DNA of 64,000 nt. Origin: Chryseobacterium nakagawai. Lineage in GTDB: Bacteria; Bacteroidota; Bacteroidia; Flavobacteriales; Weeksellaceae. The notes under the pieces were generated by a model. That model was given only the letters and a program-made list of their open reading frames with translations, had not been told where the DNA came from and made no database searches. A program made the position numbers and the translations under genes. Every line of letters starts with the position of its first letter. Positions within the stretch are counted from its first letter, which is position 1. The DNA lies in assembly GCF_900637665.1 (NCBI RefSeq), contig NZ_LR134386.1:5448501-5512500 (forward strand), in the 5' to 3' direction. Below are positions 55,027 to 63,504 of the stretch, piece after piece.

Positions 55027-55902
55027 ATGAAAAATTTAATAAAACTTGGATTCGCAGCATTATTATCAATGAATTTCATGACGGCAACGGCACAGAATAA
55101 CAATACAGAAAATGAAAACAGCCTGTTATGGGAGATATCGGGGAATGGACTTTCTAAACCCTCTTATATTGCCGGAACTTTTCATATATTATGCAGTAAA
55201 GATTTTGATTTAAAACCTAAAGTACTGAAAGCATTGGAAAAGTCTGATAATTTTATAATGGAAATCAATTATACTGATCCCAGTGAAATGACAGCCTTAC
55301 AAAAAATGTATCAGAACGATAAGAAATTATCCGACCTGCTTTCTCCCAATGAAGCCAAAGAGTTGGATAAAATTCTTATAGACTATGGTACAAACCTGGA
55401 GAAAATAAACAATTCAAGCCCACAGGCATTGTATGCACTTCTCAGTATGAAAGCGATCCCATGTCCTCAGACTGAAATAAAATCCTATGAGTTGGTGCTT
55501 CTTCAAAATGCTCTTAAAGGGAAGAAGAATATTAAAGGGTTAGAGAAAGTAAATGATCAAATGAAATCTATTAATGATGCTTATGATTTGAAAGCAACTA
55601 TTGCTCAATTGAAATTAGGTAAAGAATATGAAATCTTGTTTGGAAAAATGATAAAAGCTTTTAAAAATGAAGATGCCCAATCTTTATATACACTTTTTAA
55701 AGATGAAAGATTTATGAATGCTCAGCAGGAAAAAGCCATGCTTACCGACCGAAATAAAAACTGGGTACACACCATGCCGGAAATGATGAAAGCCGGAAGT
55801 TCATTTTTTGCAGTAGGAGGATCTCATTTGATGGGAGAAAACGGAATTATCCCTCTATTAAAAGCAAAAGGATACACCATAAATCCAGTATCAAGCCTAT
55901 AA
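55027..55902 (+). CDS. TraB/GumN-family exported protein
   Basis: 291 aa. The ATG at 55027 begins a signal peptide (MKNLIKLGFAALLSMNFMTATAQ, split here as MKNLIKLGFAALLSMNF and TATAQ). The TraB/GumN domain follows: LLWEISGNGLSKPSYIAGTFHI at about 35-55 carries the first Gly-Thr-x-His motif, and a second motif GGSHLMGENGIIPLLKAKGY at about 262-281 closes the fold. Family members include Tiki-like metalloproteases, with the two GxxH motifs as putative metal ligands, and both are kept here. It lies 24 bases before the sigma-factor gene and may share its transcript. Confidence 0.88.
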   Translation: MKNLIKLGFAALLSMNFMTATAQNNNTENENSLLWEISGNGLSKPSYIAGTFHILCSKDFDLKPKVLKALEKSDNFIMEINYTDPSEMTALQKMYQNDKKLSDLLSPNEAKELDKILIDYGTNLEKINNSSPQALYALLSMKAIPCPQTEIKSYELVLLQNALKGKKNIKGLEKVNDQMKSINDAYDLKATIAQLKLGKEYEILFGKMIKAFKNEDAQSLYTLFKDERFMNAQQEKAMLTDRNKNWVHTMPEMMKAGSSFFAVGGSHLMGENGIIPLLKAKGYTINPVSSL

Positions 55903-55926
55903 TAATAACCCAACCATGAAACTATT

Positions 55927-56436
55927 GTGAGTATCCCAACTGAAACAGCCTTTTTAAAACTCGTCAATCAGCACAAAGGCATATTATACAAAGCTTCCCG
56001 GATCTATGCAGATTCTATAGAAGACCGGGAAGACCTTCAGCAGGAAATCCTTATCCAGCTGTGGAAATCTTATCAAAACTTCAAAGGAAAAAGTGAGTTT
56101 TCCACCTGGATGTATCGTGTTGCTATCAATACTGCCATTACCTATTTAAAAAAAGAAAAGCAGAGGACAAAAAACCATACGGACCCGTCTCATCATTTTG
56201 AAGTACAACAGGAGGATTACAACCCTACAAAGGACAAACAGCTGGAAGTTTTTTATCGTGCTGTTCAGGAACTGAATGCCCTAGAGAAAGCAGTTATCTT
56301 TTATTTCATGGAGGGAATGTCACATAAAGAAATTGGAAGTAACCTCGGGCTCAGTGAAGGTAATGCCCGTGTAAAACTCAACAGAACCAAAGAAAAAATA
56401 CAACAAATCATAAAAAAATCAGGTTATGAATTTTGA
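55927..56436 (+). CDS. ECF-type RNA polymerase sigma factor
   Basis: 169 aa. Region 2 is visible at about 15-85 (EDREDLQQEILIQLWKSY, FSTWMYRVAINTAITYL). Region 4 is at about 115-165 (LNALEKAVIFYFMEGMSHKEIGSNLGLSEGNARVKL). There is no extracytoplasmic C-terminal extension. Start: GTG at 55927. A five-codon frame (ATG AAA CTA TTG TGA, 55916-55930) overlaps this GTG, suggesting re-initiation. Its 3' end overlaps the following membrane-protein gene by 11 bases, the usual layout of an ECF sigma factor and its anti-sigma factor. Confidence 0.9.
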   Translation: MSIPTETAFLKLVNQHKGILYKASRIYADSIEDREDLQQEILIQLWKSYQNFKGKSEFSTWMYRVAINTAITYLKKEKQRTKNHTDPSHHFEVQQEDYNPTKDKQLEVFYRAVQELNALEKAVIFYFMEGMSHKEIGSNLGLSEGNARVKLNRTKEKIQQIIKKSGYEF

Positions 56437-57031
56437 TCAATTAAAAGAACAGTGGAATAATGAAGACAGCAATGTTCATATTCCAGATGCTATAGAACAA
56501 TTAAAGGAGAGTAAACATCCTATAGAAAAAATCCAAAAAAGTATGAAAAAAGAATTTCCGGCACAGATTTTAGCCATCATTCTTATCGGATTCTTTCCTC
56601 TTCAGTTTAAATTTCCATCTTCTCAATACATTATTTATTATATATCTTACACAATGATGGTTGTAATATCATCTTATTACCTGTTTGGATTTTATAAATT
56701 CTACAAACAAACGGAGCTTTATACCGGAAATACTAAGAACAGCCTTTGGAAAATTTATCATGAACTTCGATTAAACATGGAAAGATATCAGTCATTCGGC
56801 TTTTTATTATTACCTCATTTCCTTATTACTATTGGATTATTTATCTATAACATTTTGGAAAAAAAAGGGAAAGACCTGGCTGAACTTGCCACCAATACTC
56901 AGATTTATTTAATCATTGCCGTTTTAATTGGAACACTTTCTTTACTGGTAAGCATTGTTTTATGGACAAAATATTTCTATGGCGCCCACGCTAAGCAATT
57001 GGAAAACATTTTGAATGAAATAGACGAATAA
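56426..57031 (+). CDS. Membrane protein, probable anti-sigma partner
   Basis: 201 aa. An N-terminal cytosolic part of about 45 residues (MNFDQLKEQWNNED...) precedes four membrane helices (about 48-62, 70-92, 120-140 and 158-182). It lacks a zinc-binding HxxxCxxC motif, so it is not a ZAS-type anti-sigma factor. Its overlap with the sigma gene is the main reason to suspect that role. Followed by a terminator. Confidence 0.65.
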   Translation: MNFDQLKEQWNNEDSNVHIPDAIEQLKESKHPIEKIQKSMKKEFPAQILAIILIGFFPLQFKFPSSQYIIYYISYTMMVVISSYYLFGFYKFYKQTELYTGNTKNSLWKIYHELRLNMERYQSFGFLLLPHFLITIGLFIYNILEKKGKDLAELATNTQIYLIIAVLIGTLSLLVSIVLWTKYFYGAHAKQLENILNEIDE

Positions 57032-57065
57032 CATCCAAACAAACATTTTTATACCCCTAAAAAGT

Positions 57066-57098
57066 AAACCTCAGATCATTTCTGGGGTTTTGTTTTTT
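57066..57098 (+). terminator. Terminator of the sigma-factor operon
   Basis: AAACCTCAGA, 5 bases, TCTGGGGTTT (one G-T wobble) then TGTTTTTT. Confidence 0.75.
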
Positions 57099-57130
57099 AA
57101 AAAATCGTTATTTATCATCCTCAAATTTAT

Positions 57131-57157
57131 TTGAGGTTTTATTTTTCCTTAAATTTG
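57131..57157 (+). promoter_or_regulatory. Putative promoter of pgi
   Basis: TTG (57131-57133), 16 bases, then TAAATTTG (57150-57157), an exact TANNTTTG. The spacing is one base or so shorter than usual. It would give a leader of about 75 bases. Confidence 0.55.
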
Positions 57158-57238
57158 CACATCAGAAATAAATCGTTATGGATTTCTAAAGATTTTGATC
57201 CGCGATATTATTTTTCTGAACTATAAATTCCCAACAAC

Positions 57239-58879
57239 ATGCTATCAAAAATAAACCCTATACAAACCAACAGCTGGAAAGCCCTTGATGAACATTTTGC
57301 ATCTAACGATCTTGAGCTAAGAAGTCTCTTCCAGTACAACCCGAATCGTTTCGAAGAATTCTCTCTGCAAAAAGATAATTATCTTTTTGATTATTCTAAA
57401 AACTTAATTGATTCAAGAACAAAAGAACTTTTATTACAATTGGCAGAAGAATGTCAGTTAAAAGATGCTATTTCTAAAATGTTCTCTGGTGATAAAATCA
57501 ATGAAACAGAGGGAAGAGCAGTTCTCCATACCGCTTTGAGGGATTTCTCTGACCGTGAAATTCTTGTAGACGGCGAAAACATTAAGCCAGGAATCAAAAG
57601 AGTATTGAACCACATGAAAGCTTTTTCTGAAAAAATCATTTCAGGAGAACACAAAGGCTTCAGCGGAAAAGAAATTACGGATGTAGTCAACATCGGAATC
57701 GGAGGTTCAGATTTGGGACCTGTGATGGTTTGTTCAGCTTTAAAGCATTTTAAAACAAGACTAGACGTTCACTTTGTTTCCAATGTGGACGGAAATCATA
57801 TTGCAGAGGTTGTTAAAAACCTAAATCCGGAAACGACTCTATTCATCATTGCTTCTAAAACGTTTACCACTCAGGAAACAATGACAAATGCCAATTCAGC
57901 AAAAGACTGGTTCCTTAAAGCAGGCAACCAGGAAGATGTAGCAAAGCATTTTGTAGCTTTATCTACTAATATTGAAGCAGTTAAGCAGTTCGGAATTGCA
58001 GAAGAGAATATTTTCGAATTCTGGGATTGGGTAGGCGGAAGATACTCGCTTTGGAGTGCTATCGGATTAAGCATTGTACTGGCTGTAGGCTATGAAAACT
58101 TTGAACAGCTTTTAAAAGGAGCTTTCGATACAGACCAACACTTCCAGACTGAAGATTTCTCTGAAAACGTTCCTGTACTCATGGGGCTTTTAGGAATCTG
58201 GTATCGTAATTTCTATGCAGCAACCACCTATGCAATCCTTCCCTATTCACAATACCTTGACAGATTTGCTGCTTATCTTCAACAGGGAGATATGGAAAGT
58301 AACGGAAAATGTGTAGACAGAAACGGTGAATTCGTAGAATATGAAACAGGACCAATCATTTGGGGAGAGCCTGGAACCAATGGACAACATGCTTTTTACC
58401 AATTGATTCACCAAGGTACAGAATTGATTCCTGCAGACTTTATTGCTTATACTAAAAGCGCTAATAAAGTTTCTGACCATCAGGATAAATTATTAGCGAA
58501 CTTCTTTGCCCAGACTGAAGCACTTGCTTTTGGGAAAACAGAAGAAGAAGTGGAAGAAGAACTTAGAAGTGCAGGAAAATCCGACGAAGAGATTGACCGA
58601 TTATTAAACTATAAGGTTTTCCACGGAAATACACCTACTAACTCTATATTATTCAAAGAATTAACACCTTTCACATTAGGACAGTTAATTGCTATGTATG
58701 AACACAAAATCTTCGTTCAAGGGGTTATCTGGAATATTTTCAGCTTCGATCAGTTCGGGGTTGAATTAGGTAAAATACTCGCTAACAAGATCTTACCGGA
58801 GCTTGAAAACAGCGAGACGATAGTTTCACATGATAGTTCTACCAACGGGTTGATCAACTATTATAAAGAATTTAAGTAA
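57239..58879 (+). CDS. pgi: Glucose-6-phosphate isomerase
   Basis: Interconverts glucose-6-phosphate and fructose-6-phosphate. 546 aa, the E. coli-type long form. Motifs seen are [12 protein letters not shown] (about 155), the phosphate-binding [10 protein letters not shown] (about 207), [14 protein letters not shown] (about 262), [18 protein letters not shown] (about 378, with the catalytic Glu and His) and the C-terminal [19 protein letters not shown] with catalytic Lys. It is 31 bases before folD. Confidence 0.97.
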   Translation: MLSKINPIQTNSWKALDEHFASNDLELRSLFQYNPNRFEEFSLQKDNYLFDYSKNLIDSRTKELLLQLAEECQLKDAISKMFSGDKINETEGRAVLHTALRDFSDREILVDGENIKPGIKRVLNHMKAFSEKIISGEHKGFSGKEITDVVNIGIGGSDLGPVMVCSALKHFKTRLDVHFVSNVDGNHIAEVVKNLNPETTLFIIASKTFTTQETMTNANSAKDWFLKAGNQEDVAKHFVALSTNIEAVKQFGIAEENIFEFWDWVGGRYSLWSAIGLSIVLAVGYENFEQLLKGAFDTDQHFQTEDFSENVPVLMGLLGIWYRNFYAATTYAILPYSQYLDRFAAYLQQGDMESNGKCVDRNGEFVEYETGPIIWGEPGTNGQHAFYQLIHQGTELIPADFIAYTKSANKVSDHQDKLLANFFAQTEALAFGKTEEEVEEELRSAGKSDEEIDRLLNYKVFHGNTPTNSILFKELTPFTLGQLIAMYEHKIFVQGVIWNIFSFDQFGVELGKILANKILPELENSETIVSHDSSTNGLINYYKEFK

Positions 58880-58910
58880 AAATAAATCTAAATAAAAGTA
58901 AAAAGTAAAA

Positions 58911-59795
58911 ATGGCAGAAATTCTTGACGGACTTAAGGTTTCCAAAGAAATCAAAGCTGAGATCAAAGTTGAAGTTGAAAAAATCCTGGCAAATAAAAGA
59001 AGAGCACCTCATTTGGTTGCTATTCTTGTAGGAAACAACGGAGCAAGCAAGGCTTATGTAAACGCTAAGGTAAAAGATTGTGAAGAGGTAGGATTTCAAT
59101 CCAGCTTAATCAAATTCCCAAGCACAGTTTCAGAATCTGAACTATTGGAGACCATTGACGAGCTGAATAAATCTAAAGCAGTGGATGGTTTTATCGTTCA
59201 GCTCCCTTTACCGGATCAGGTTGACCAGGAGAAAATTATCAACGCTATTGATCCAAGAAAAGACGTGGACGGATTCCACCCTGAAAACTTTGGAAAAATG
59301 GCTCTTGAAATGGATACTTTCTTACCGGCTACTCCTTTCGGAATCTTAACATTATTGGAAAGATATAATATTGAAACTAAAGGAAAAGACTGTGTAATCA
59401 TTGGTAGAAGTAAAATTGTAGGAAGACCAATGAGTATCTTAATGGGAAGAAAAGATTTCCCTGGAAACTCAACGGTTACCCTTACCCACTCCTACACGAA
59501 AGACATTGAAGAATATACTAAAAAGGCAGACATCGTTATTACAGCTTTGGGAGATCCACATTTCTTAAAAGGAGAAATGATTAAGGAAGGTGCTGTAATC
59601 GTTGACGTAGGTATTACCAGAGTAGACGATGATTCTCCAAAAGGATATTATCTTGCTGGCGATGTAGATTTCGATAGCTGTGCAGCAAAAGCAAGCTGGA
59701 TTACTCCGGTTCCTGGAGGAGTAGGCCCAATGACAAGAGCAATGTTGATGAAAAACACCATTATTGCTTATAAAACTTCGGTCTATAACGACTAA
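58911..59795 (+). CDS. folD: Bifunctional methylene-THF dehydrogenase/cyclohydrolase
   Basis: Oxidises 5,10-methylene-THF to methenyl-THF and hydrolyses it to formyl-THF. 294 aa. Motifs seen are YVNAKVKDCEEVGF (catalytic Lys of the YVxxK), VQLPLPDQV (about 95), GRSKIVGRPMSILM (Rossmann, about 160) and PVPGGVGPMTRAML near the end. It follows pgi closely and precedes queE by 7 bases. Confidence 0.97.
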   Translation: MAEILDGLKVSKEIKAEIKVEVEKILANKRRAPHLVAILVGNNGASKAYVNAKVKDCEEVGFQSSLIKFPSTVSESELLETIDELNKSKAVDGFIVQLPLPDQVDQEKIINAIDPRKDVDGFHPENFGKMALEMDTFLPATPFGILTLLERYNIETKGKDCVIIGRSKIVGRPMSILMGRKDFPGNSTVTLTHSYTKDIEEYTKKADIVITALGDPHFLKGEMIKEGAVIVDVGITRVDDDSPKGYYLAGDVDFDSCAAKASWITPVPGGVGPMTRAMLMKNTIIAYKTSVYND

Positions 59796-59802
59796 TTTTA
59801 AA

Positions 59803-60432
59803 ATGAATAAAGAACAAGATATTTTATTAAAAGAAGGTAAAATGCTCCCTGTAATGGAGCATTTTTACACTTTACAAGGAGAAGGAGCACATACTGGAAA
59901 AGCGGCTTATTTTATCAGGCTGGCAGGCTGCGATGTAGGCTGCCACTGGTGTGATGTGAAAGAAAGCTGGGACCCGGAGCTTCATCCTTTGATGAATGCT
60001 GAGGAAATTGCAGAAACAGCGGCTAAACATTGTAAAACCGTCGTTCTTACGGGAGGAGAACCTCTTACTTGGAATTTGGAAGTTCTTACCTCCAAATTAA
60101 AAGAACTTGGATGTACTATTCACATTGAAACTTCAGGAGCATACCCTATGAGCGGGCATCTGGACTGGATAACTCTTTCTCCAAAGAAAACAGGATTGCC
60201 TAAAGATGAGATCTATCAAAAGGCTCATGAGCTTAAAGTTATTGTTTTCAACAATCATGATTTTGCATTTGCACAAGAACAGGCTGCCAAAGTTTCTGAA
60301 AGCTGTAAGCTTTACCTCCAAAGTGAATGGAGTAAAAGAGATGATATGTATCCTAAGATTACAGATTTTATTCTGGAACACCCGGAATGGCAGGCTTCTG
60401 TTCAGACCCACAAATATCTGAATATACCGTAA
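59803..60432 (+). CDS. queE: 7-carboxy-7-deazaguanine synthase QueE
   Basis: Radical-SAM enzyme of queuosine precursor synthesis. 209 aa. The SAM cluster motif is C-x3-C-x2-C in GCDVGCHWCDVKESWD (about 46-61), where the Trp/Asp after the last Cys is typical. FYTLQGEGAHTGKAAYFIRL and LTGGEPL are conserved. The start at 59803 (MNKEQDILLKEG) fits better than an upstream in-frame ATG at 59764, which overlaps folD and adds 13 unrelated residues. No other queuosine gene is in the window. Confidence 0.94.
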   Translation: MNKEQDILLKEGKMLPVMEHFYTLQGEGAHTGKAAYFIRLAGCDVGCHWCDVKESWDPELHPLMNAEEIAETAAKHCKTVVLTGGEPLTWNLEVLTSKLKELGCTIHIETSGAYPMSGHLDWITLSPKKTGLPKDEIYQKAHELKVIVFNNHDFAFAQEQAAKVSESCKLYLQSEWSKRDDMYPKITDFILEHPEWQASVQTHKYLNIP

Positions 60433-60475
60433 AAATACGTACATTAGCTGGCCCTTCCTGTTATAATACCGATAG

Positions 60476-61846
60476 ATGCAGAGAATTCGATACTCTAGAT
60501 ACCTGAAATCGATCATTATTTTGCTTGACCTCATGGTTATTGCATCTATTTTCATATTCTTTTTTATAAGCAGAAATGAAAACCTGAAGTATCATAAGGA
60601 AACCTGGTACCAGAACGCTTTTTCTCTGGTTTTGCTGTTTTTGTTCTGGGTGCTTCTCAGCGGTAGGACAAAAATATACAATATTCCGAGGAACCTTACG
60701 TATACCCTCTTTCTGGAAAGGCTTCTGATTCATTTCATATCCTTTATACTTGGAGTTCTGCTTATTGGGAAGGTCAGTAATAATGTATTCTTCAACTCTG
60801 ATATTTACTGGTTATCATTCTATCTGTTTATATTTATCTTTTTAGCAAAATCACTTATCTATTTCTCTATTAAATACCTACGATCTTTAGGAGTTAACTA
60901 CCGAAATATCATGTTTTTAGGAGAGGGGGATTCTACTGAGATCTTAAAAAACATTTTTAAGGAGCGTACAGATTACGGGTACAGAATATTTGAAAATGAA
61001 AACGCAGATACCAGCACTGCCGAATTGGTTAGTTTCTGGAAGAAAAACGGTATCCATACATTATTTTTATCTACAGAAAACTCTTATGGCGAAAGTGTTG
61101 AGTCTGAAATATTCAAACTTGCAGAGGAAAATAAGGTTCATATTTCATTAATACCAAGTATTACCCAAAGTGATTTTTTTCTGTACGATCTGGCTTACAT
61201 ACAAACTCAACCCGTTCTTAATCAGGCAAGATATCCATTAGATTATTATTCCAACTTCCTGATGAAAAGAACATTTGATATCTTCTTTTCCCTATTTGTT
61301 CTGGCTTTTGTTTGTATATGGTTGTTTCCAATTATTGCTATTTTAATCAGAATAAGCTCCAAAGGGCCCGTTTTCTTCTTTCAGAAAAGATATGGTTTCC
61401 ACGAAGAGGTATTCAGCTGCATAAAATTCAGGACTATGGTAGTCAATGATGAATCTACAACCAGTACAACCAAAGAAAACGACACCAGAATTACTAAGGT
61501 GGGTAAATTTTTAAGAAAAACCAGCCTTGATGAACTTCCGCAGTTTATCAATGTATTGAAAGGCGAAATGTCTGTAGTAGGCCCACGACCTCATATGTTG
61601 GCCGTTGATAATTATTACAAACCCAAAATCGGAAGATATAGCCTAAGAAGCATGGTAAATCCTGGAATTACTGGGCTTGCACAGGTAAACGGATTGCGAG
61701 GCGACTTTGGAGATGTAGAGGTAGAAATGAAAAAAAGAGTTCTCGCAGACGCATTCTATGTAAGGAACTGGAGTTTTGTGCTAGACCTGGTTATTATATT
61801 AAAAACTGTTTTACTGGTTATCGGCGGAGACAAAAATGCAAAATAA
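60476..61846 (+). CDS. Undecaprenyl-phosphate sugar phosphotransferase (WcaJ-like)
   Basis: Starts surface-polysaccharide units by moving a sugar-1-phosphate onto undecaprenyl phosphate. 456 aa with four or five N-terminal membrane helices (about 10-30, 48-62, 80-100, 105-130), a Rossmann-like cytosolic part (about 140-250), a further helix (about 270-295), and the C-terminal bacterial sugar transferase domain: KGPVFFFQKRYGFHEEVF, IKFRTMV, RKTSLDELPQFINVLKGEMSVVGPRP cut here at RKTSLDELPQF and GEMSVVGPRP, and NPGITGLAQVNGLRGD. It lies far (19 kb) from the flippase group at 37-42 kb, so the link is only functional. Confidence 0.93.
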   Translation: MQRIRYSRYLKSIIILLDLMVIASIFIFFFISRNENLKYHKETWYQNAFSLVLLFLFWVLLSGRTKIYNIPRNLTYTLFLERLLIHFISFILGVLLIGKVSNNVFFNSDIYWLSFYLFIFIFLAKSLIYFSIKYLRSLGVNYRNIMFLGEGDSTEILKNIFKERTDYGYRIFENENADTSTAELVSFWKKNGIHTLFLSTENSYGESVESEIFKLAEENKVHISLIPSITQSDFFLYDLAYIQTQPVLNQARYPLDYYSNFLMKRTFDIFFSLFVLAFVCIWLFPIIAILIRISSKGPVFFFQKRYGFHEEVFSCIKFRTMVVNDESTTSTTKENDTRITKVGKFLRKTSLDELPQFINVLKGEMSVVGPRPHMLAVDNYYKPKIGRYSLRSMVNPGITGLAQVNGLRGDFGDVEVEMKKRVLADAFYVRNWSFVLDLVIILKTVLLVIGGDKNAK

Positions 61847-61942
61847 AGCAATCGCTAAGGTTAGGATAATTTTAACATTTTCCGGGCTTCTGTCTTCTCT
61901 TCAACCTTAGCCTAATTCAATAAAAAAGTCTAATTTAGCAGT

Positions 61943-62695
61943 ATGTTAAAAAAGTTTTTCACAGCAGTAGGGGAATATATGATCCTTTTAGGAAAATCCC
62001 TGCAAAAGCCCCAGAAAATGAGGGTTTTTTGGAAGCTGCTCATGAGGGAAATTAATGATTTGGGAGTTAATTCTTTCGGTCTTGTAGTCTTCACTTCGAT
62101 CTTCGTGGGGGCAGTAGTAGCGATTCAAATGTTTAATAACTTTGATGCTTCATCATTTCCTATCCCTCCTTCATTTGTAGGATATGCAACAAAAGCAGTA
62201 CTTGTTTTGGAATTTGCCCCTACCATTATCAGTTTGATTTTAGCAGGTAAAGTAGGATCATACATTGCTTCCAGTATTGGGACAATGCGAGTTTCTGAAC
62301 AGATTGATGCCCTAGATATCATGGGAGTAAATTCACCCAATTTTTTGATCTTTCCAAAGATCATTTCCTGTATGATTTTTAATCCTCTTCTTATCGCTAT
62401 CAGTATCGTATTTGGTATTGGCGGAGGGTATATTGCAGGAATTTTAACAGGAAACTGGACCGAAAACGACTATATTGTAGGGATCCAAATGTATATGCCT
62501 AATCTATTTATCTATTATGCATTTACCAAAACCATAGTTTTTGCATTCATTATTGCAACGGTTCCTTCTTATTTTGGATATTTTGTGAAAGGAGGGTCTT
62601 TGGAAGTAGGGAGAGCAAGTACCCAGGCAGTGGTATGGACAATGGTATTCATTATCATTTCCGAATTAATTTTAACCCAATTAATATTAAGCTGA
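61943..62695 (+). CDS. mlaE: MlaE-family ABC permease
   Basis: 250-aa inner-membrane permease of the MCE lipid-transport system, with five or six helices. Conserved segments are INDLGVNSFGLVVFTSIFVG (about 33-52), VLEFAPTIISLILAGKVGSY split at about 88-107, and the EQIDALDIMGVNSPNFLIFP coupling region. It overlaps the ATPase gene by one base (TGATG), so the two are translationally coupled. The MCE subunit gene is 17 kb away. Confidence 0.93.
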   Translation: MLKKFFTAVGEYMILLGKSLQKPQKMRVFWKLLMREINDLGVNSFGLVVFTSIFVGAVVAIQMFNNFDASSFPIPPSFVGYATKAVLVLEFAPTIISLILAGKVGSYIASSIGTMRVSEQIDALDIMGVNSPNFLIFPKIISCMIFNPLLIAISIVFGIGGGYIAGILTGNWTENDYIVGIQMYMPNLFIYYAFTKTIVFAFIIATVPSYFGYFVKGGSLEVGRASTQAVVWTMVFIIISELILTQLILS

Positions 62696-63504
62696 TGATT
62701 GAGGTAAAAGATCTTAAGAAAAGTTTTGGAGATGTTGAAGTACTTAAGGGAATTTCGACTTCATTTGATAAAGGAAAAGTAAACCTTATCATCGGACAGA
62801 GTGGCTCTGGAAAAACCGTTTTTCTTAAAAGTTTATTGAATGTCTATATGCCATCATCCGGAGAAATTTTGTTTGACGGCCGGGATGTCAATACCATGAC
62901 AAGAGAAGAAAAGCAACACCTTCGTTCAGAAATTGGAACTGTATTTCAGGGAAGTGCCTTATTTGACTCTTTAACAGTAGAGGAGAATATTATGTTTCCA
63001 TTGGATATGTTTACCAACCTTACTTTTAGAGAAAAAAAGAAAAGAGTTTTCGAAGTAATAGGAAGAGTACATCTTGATAAAGCAGGAAGGAAATTTCCTT
63101 CTGAAATTTCTGGTGGAATGCAAAAAAGGGTTGCCATTGCAAGAGCAATTGTAAACAACCCAAAGTATTTATTCTGCGATGAACCTAACTCAGGGCTGGA
63201 TCCATATACCTCTAAGGTTATTGATGATCTTCTTTATGAAATCACCAAGGAATACAATACTACAACAATCATCAACACTCACGATATGAATTCTGTAATG
63301 ACGATTGGCGAGAAAATTGTATACCTAAGACTTGGTATCAAGGAATGGGAAGGGAATAAAGATATCCTGATTACAGCAGGCAATAAAAATCTGATTGACT
63401 TCGTTTATTCTTCAGAACTATTTAAAGAGCTGAGAGAATATTTACTTGAGAATAACAAAACAATTGAGAATACAAAATTAGACGATAATGAAAAAGGTAC
63501 TTAG
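62695..63504 (+). CDS. mlaF: MlaF-family ABC ATPase
   Basis: 269-aa ATPase partner of MlaE. Walker A is GQSGSGKTVF (about 36-45), the Q-loop is GTVFQGSALF, the signature is SGGMQKRVAIARAI (about 138) and Walker B is YLFCDEPNSGLDP (about 156). The H-loop His is in INTHDMNS. The start at 62695 overlaps the mlaE stop; an upstream in-frame ATG would sit inside mlaE. The 3' end overlaps the next barrel gene by 17 bases. Confidence 0.94.
   Translation: MIEVKDLKKSFGDVEVLKGISTSFDKGKVNLIIGQSGSGKTVFLKSLLNVYMPSSGEILFDGRDVNTMTREEKQHLRSEIGTVFQGSALFDSLTVEENIMFPLDMFTNLTFREKKKRVFEVIGRVHLDKAGRKFPSEISGGMQKRVAIARAIVNNPKYLFCDEPNSGLDPYTSKVIDDLLYEITKEYNTTTIINTHDMNSVMTIGEKIVYLRLGIKEWEGNKDILITAGNKNLIDFVYSSELFKELREYLLENNKTIENTKLDDNEKGT

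Noticed and set aside
60133..60555. Minus-strand frame of 140 codons opposite queE
   Set aside because: It lies over the well-conserved queE coding sequence and its translation has no protein-like features.
61854..61911. 9-bp inverted repeat GCTAAGGTT / AACCTTAGC before mlaE
   Set aside because: The 40-base loop and lack of a T-run make it too weak to call as a terminator or operator.
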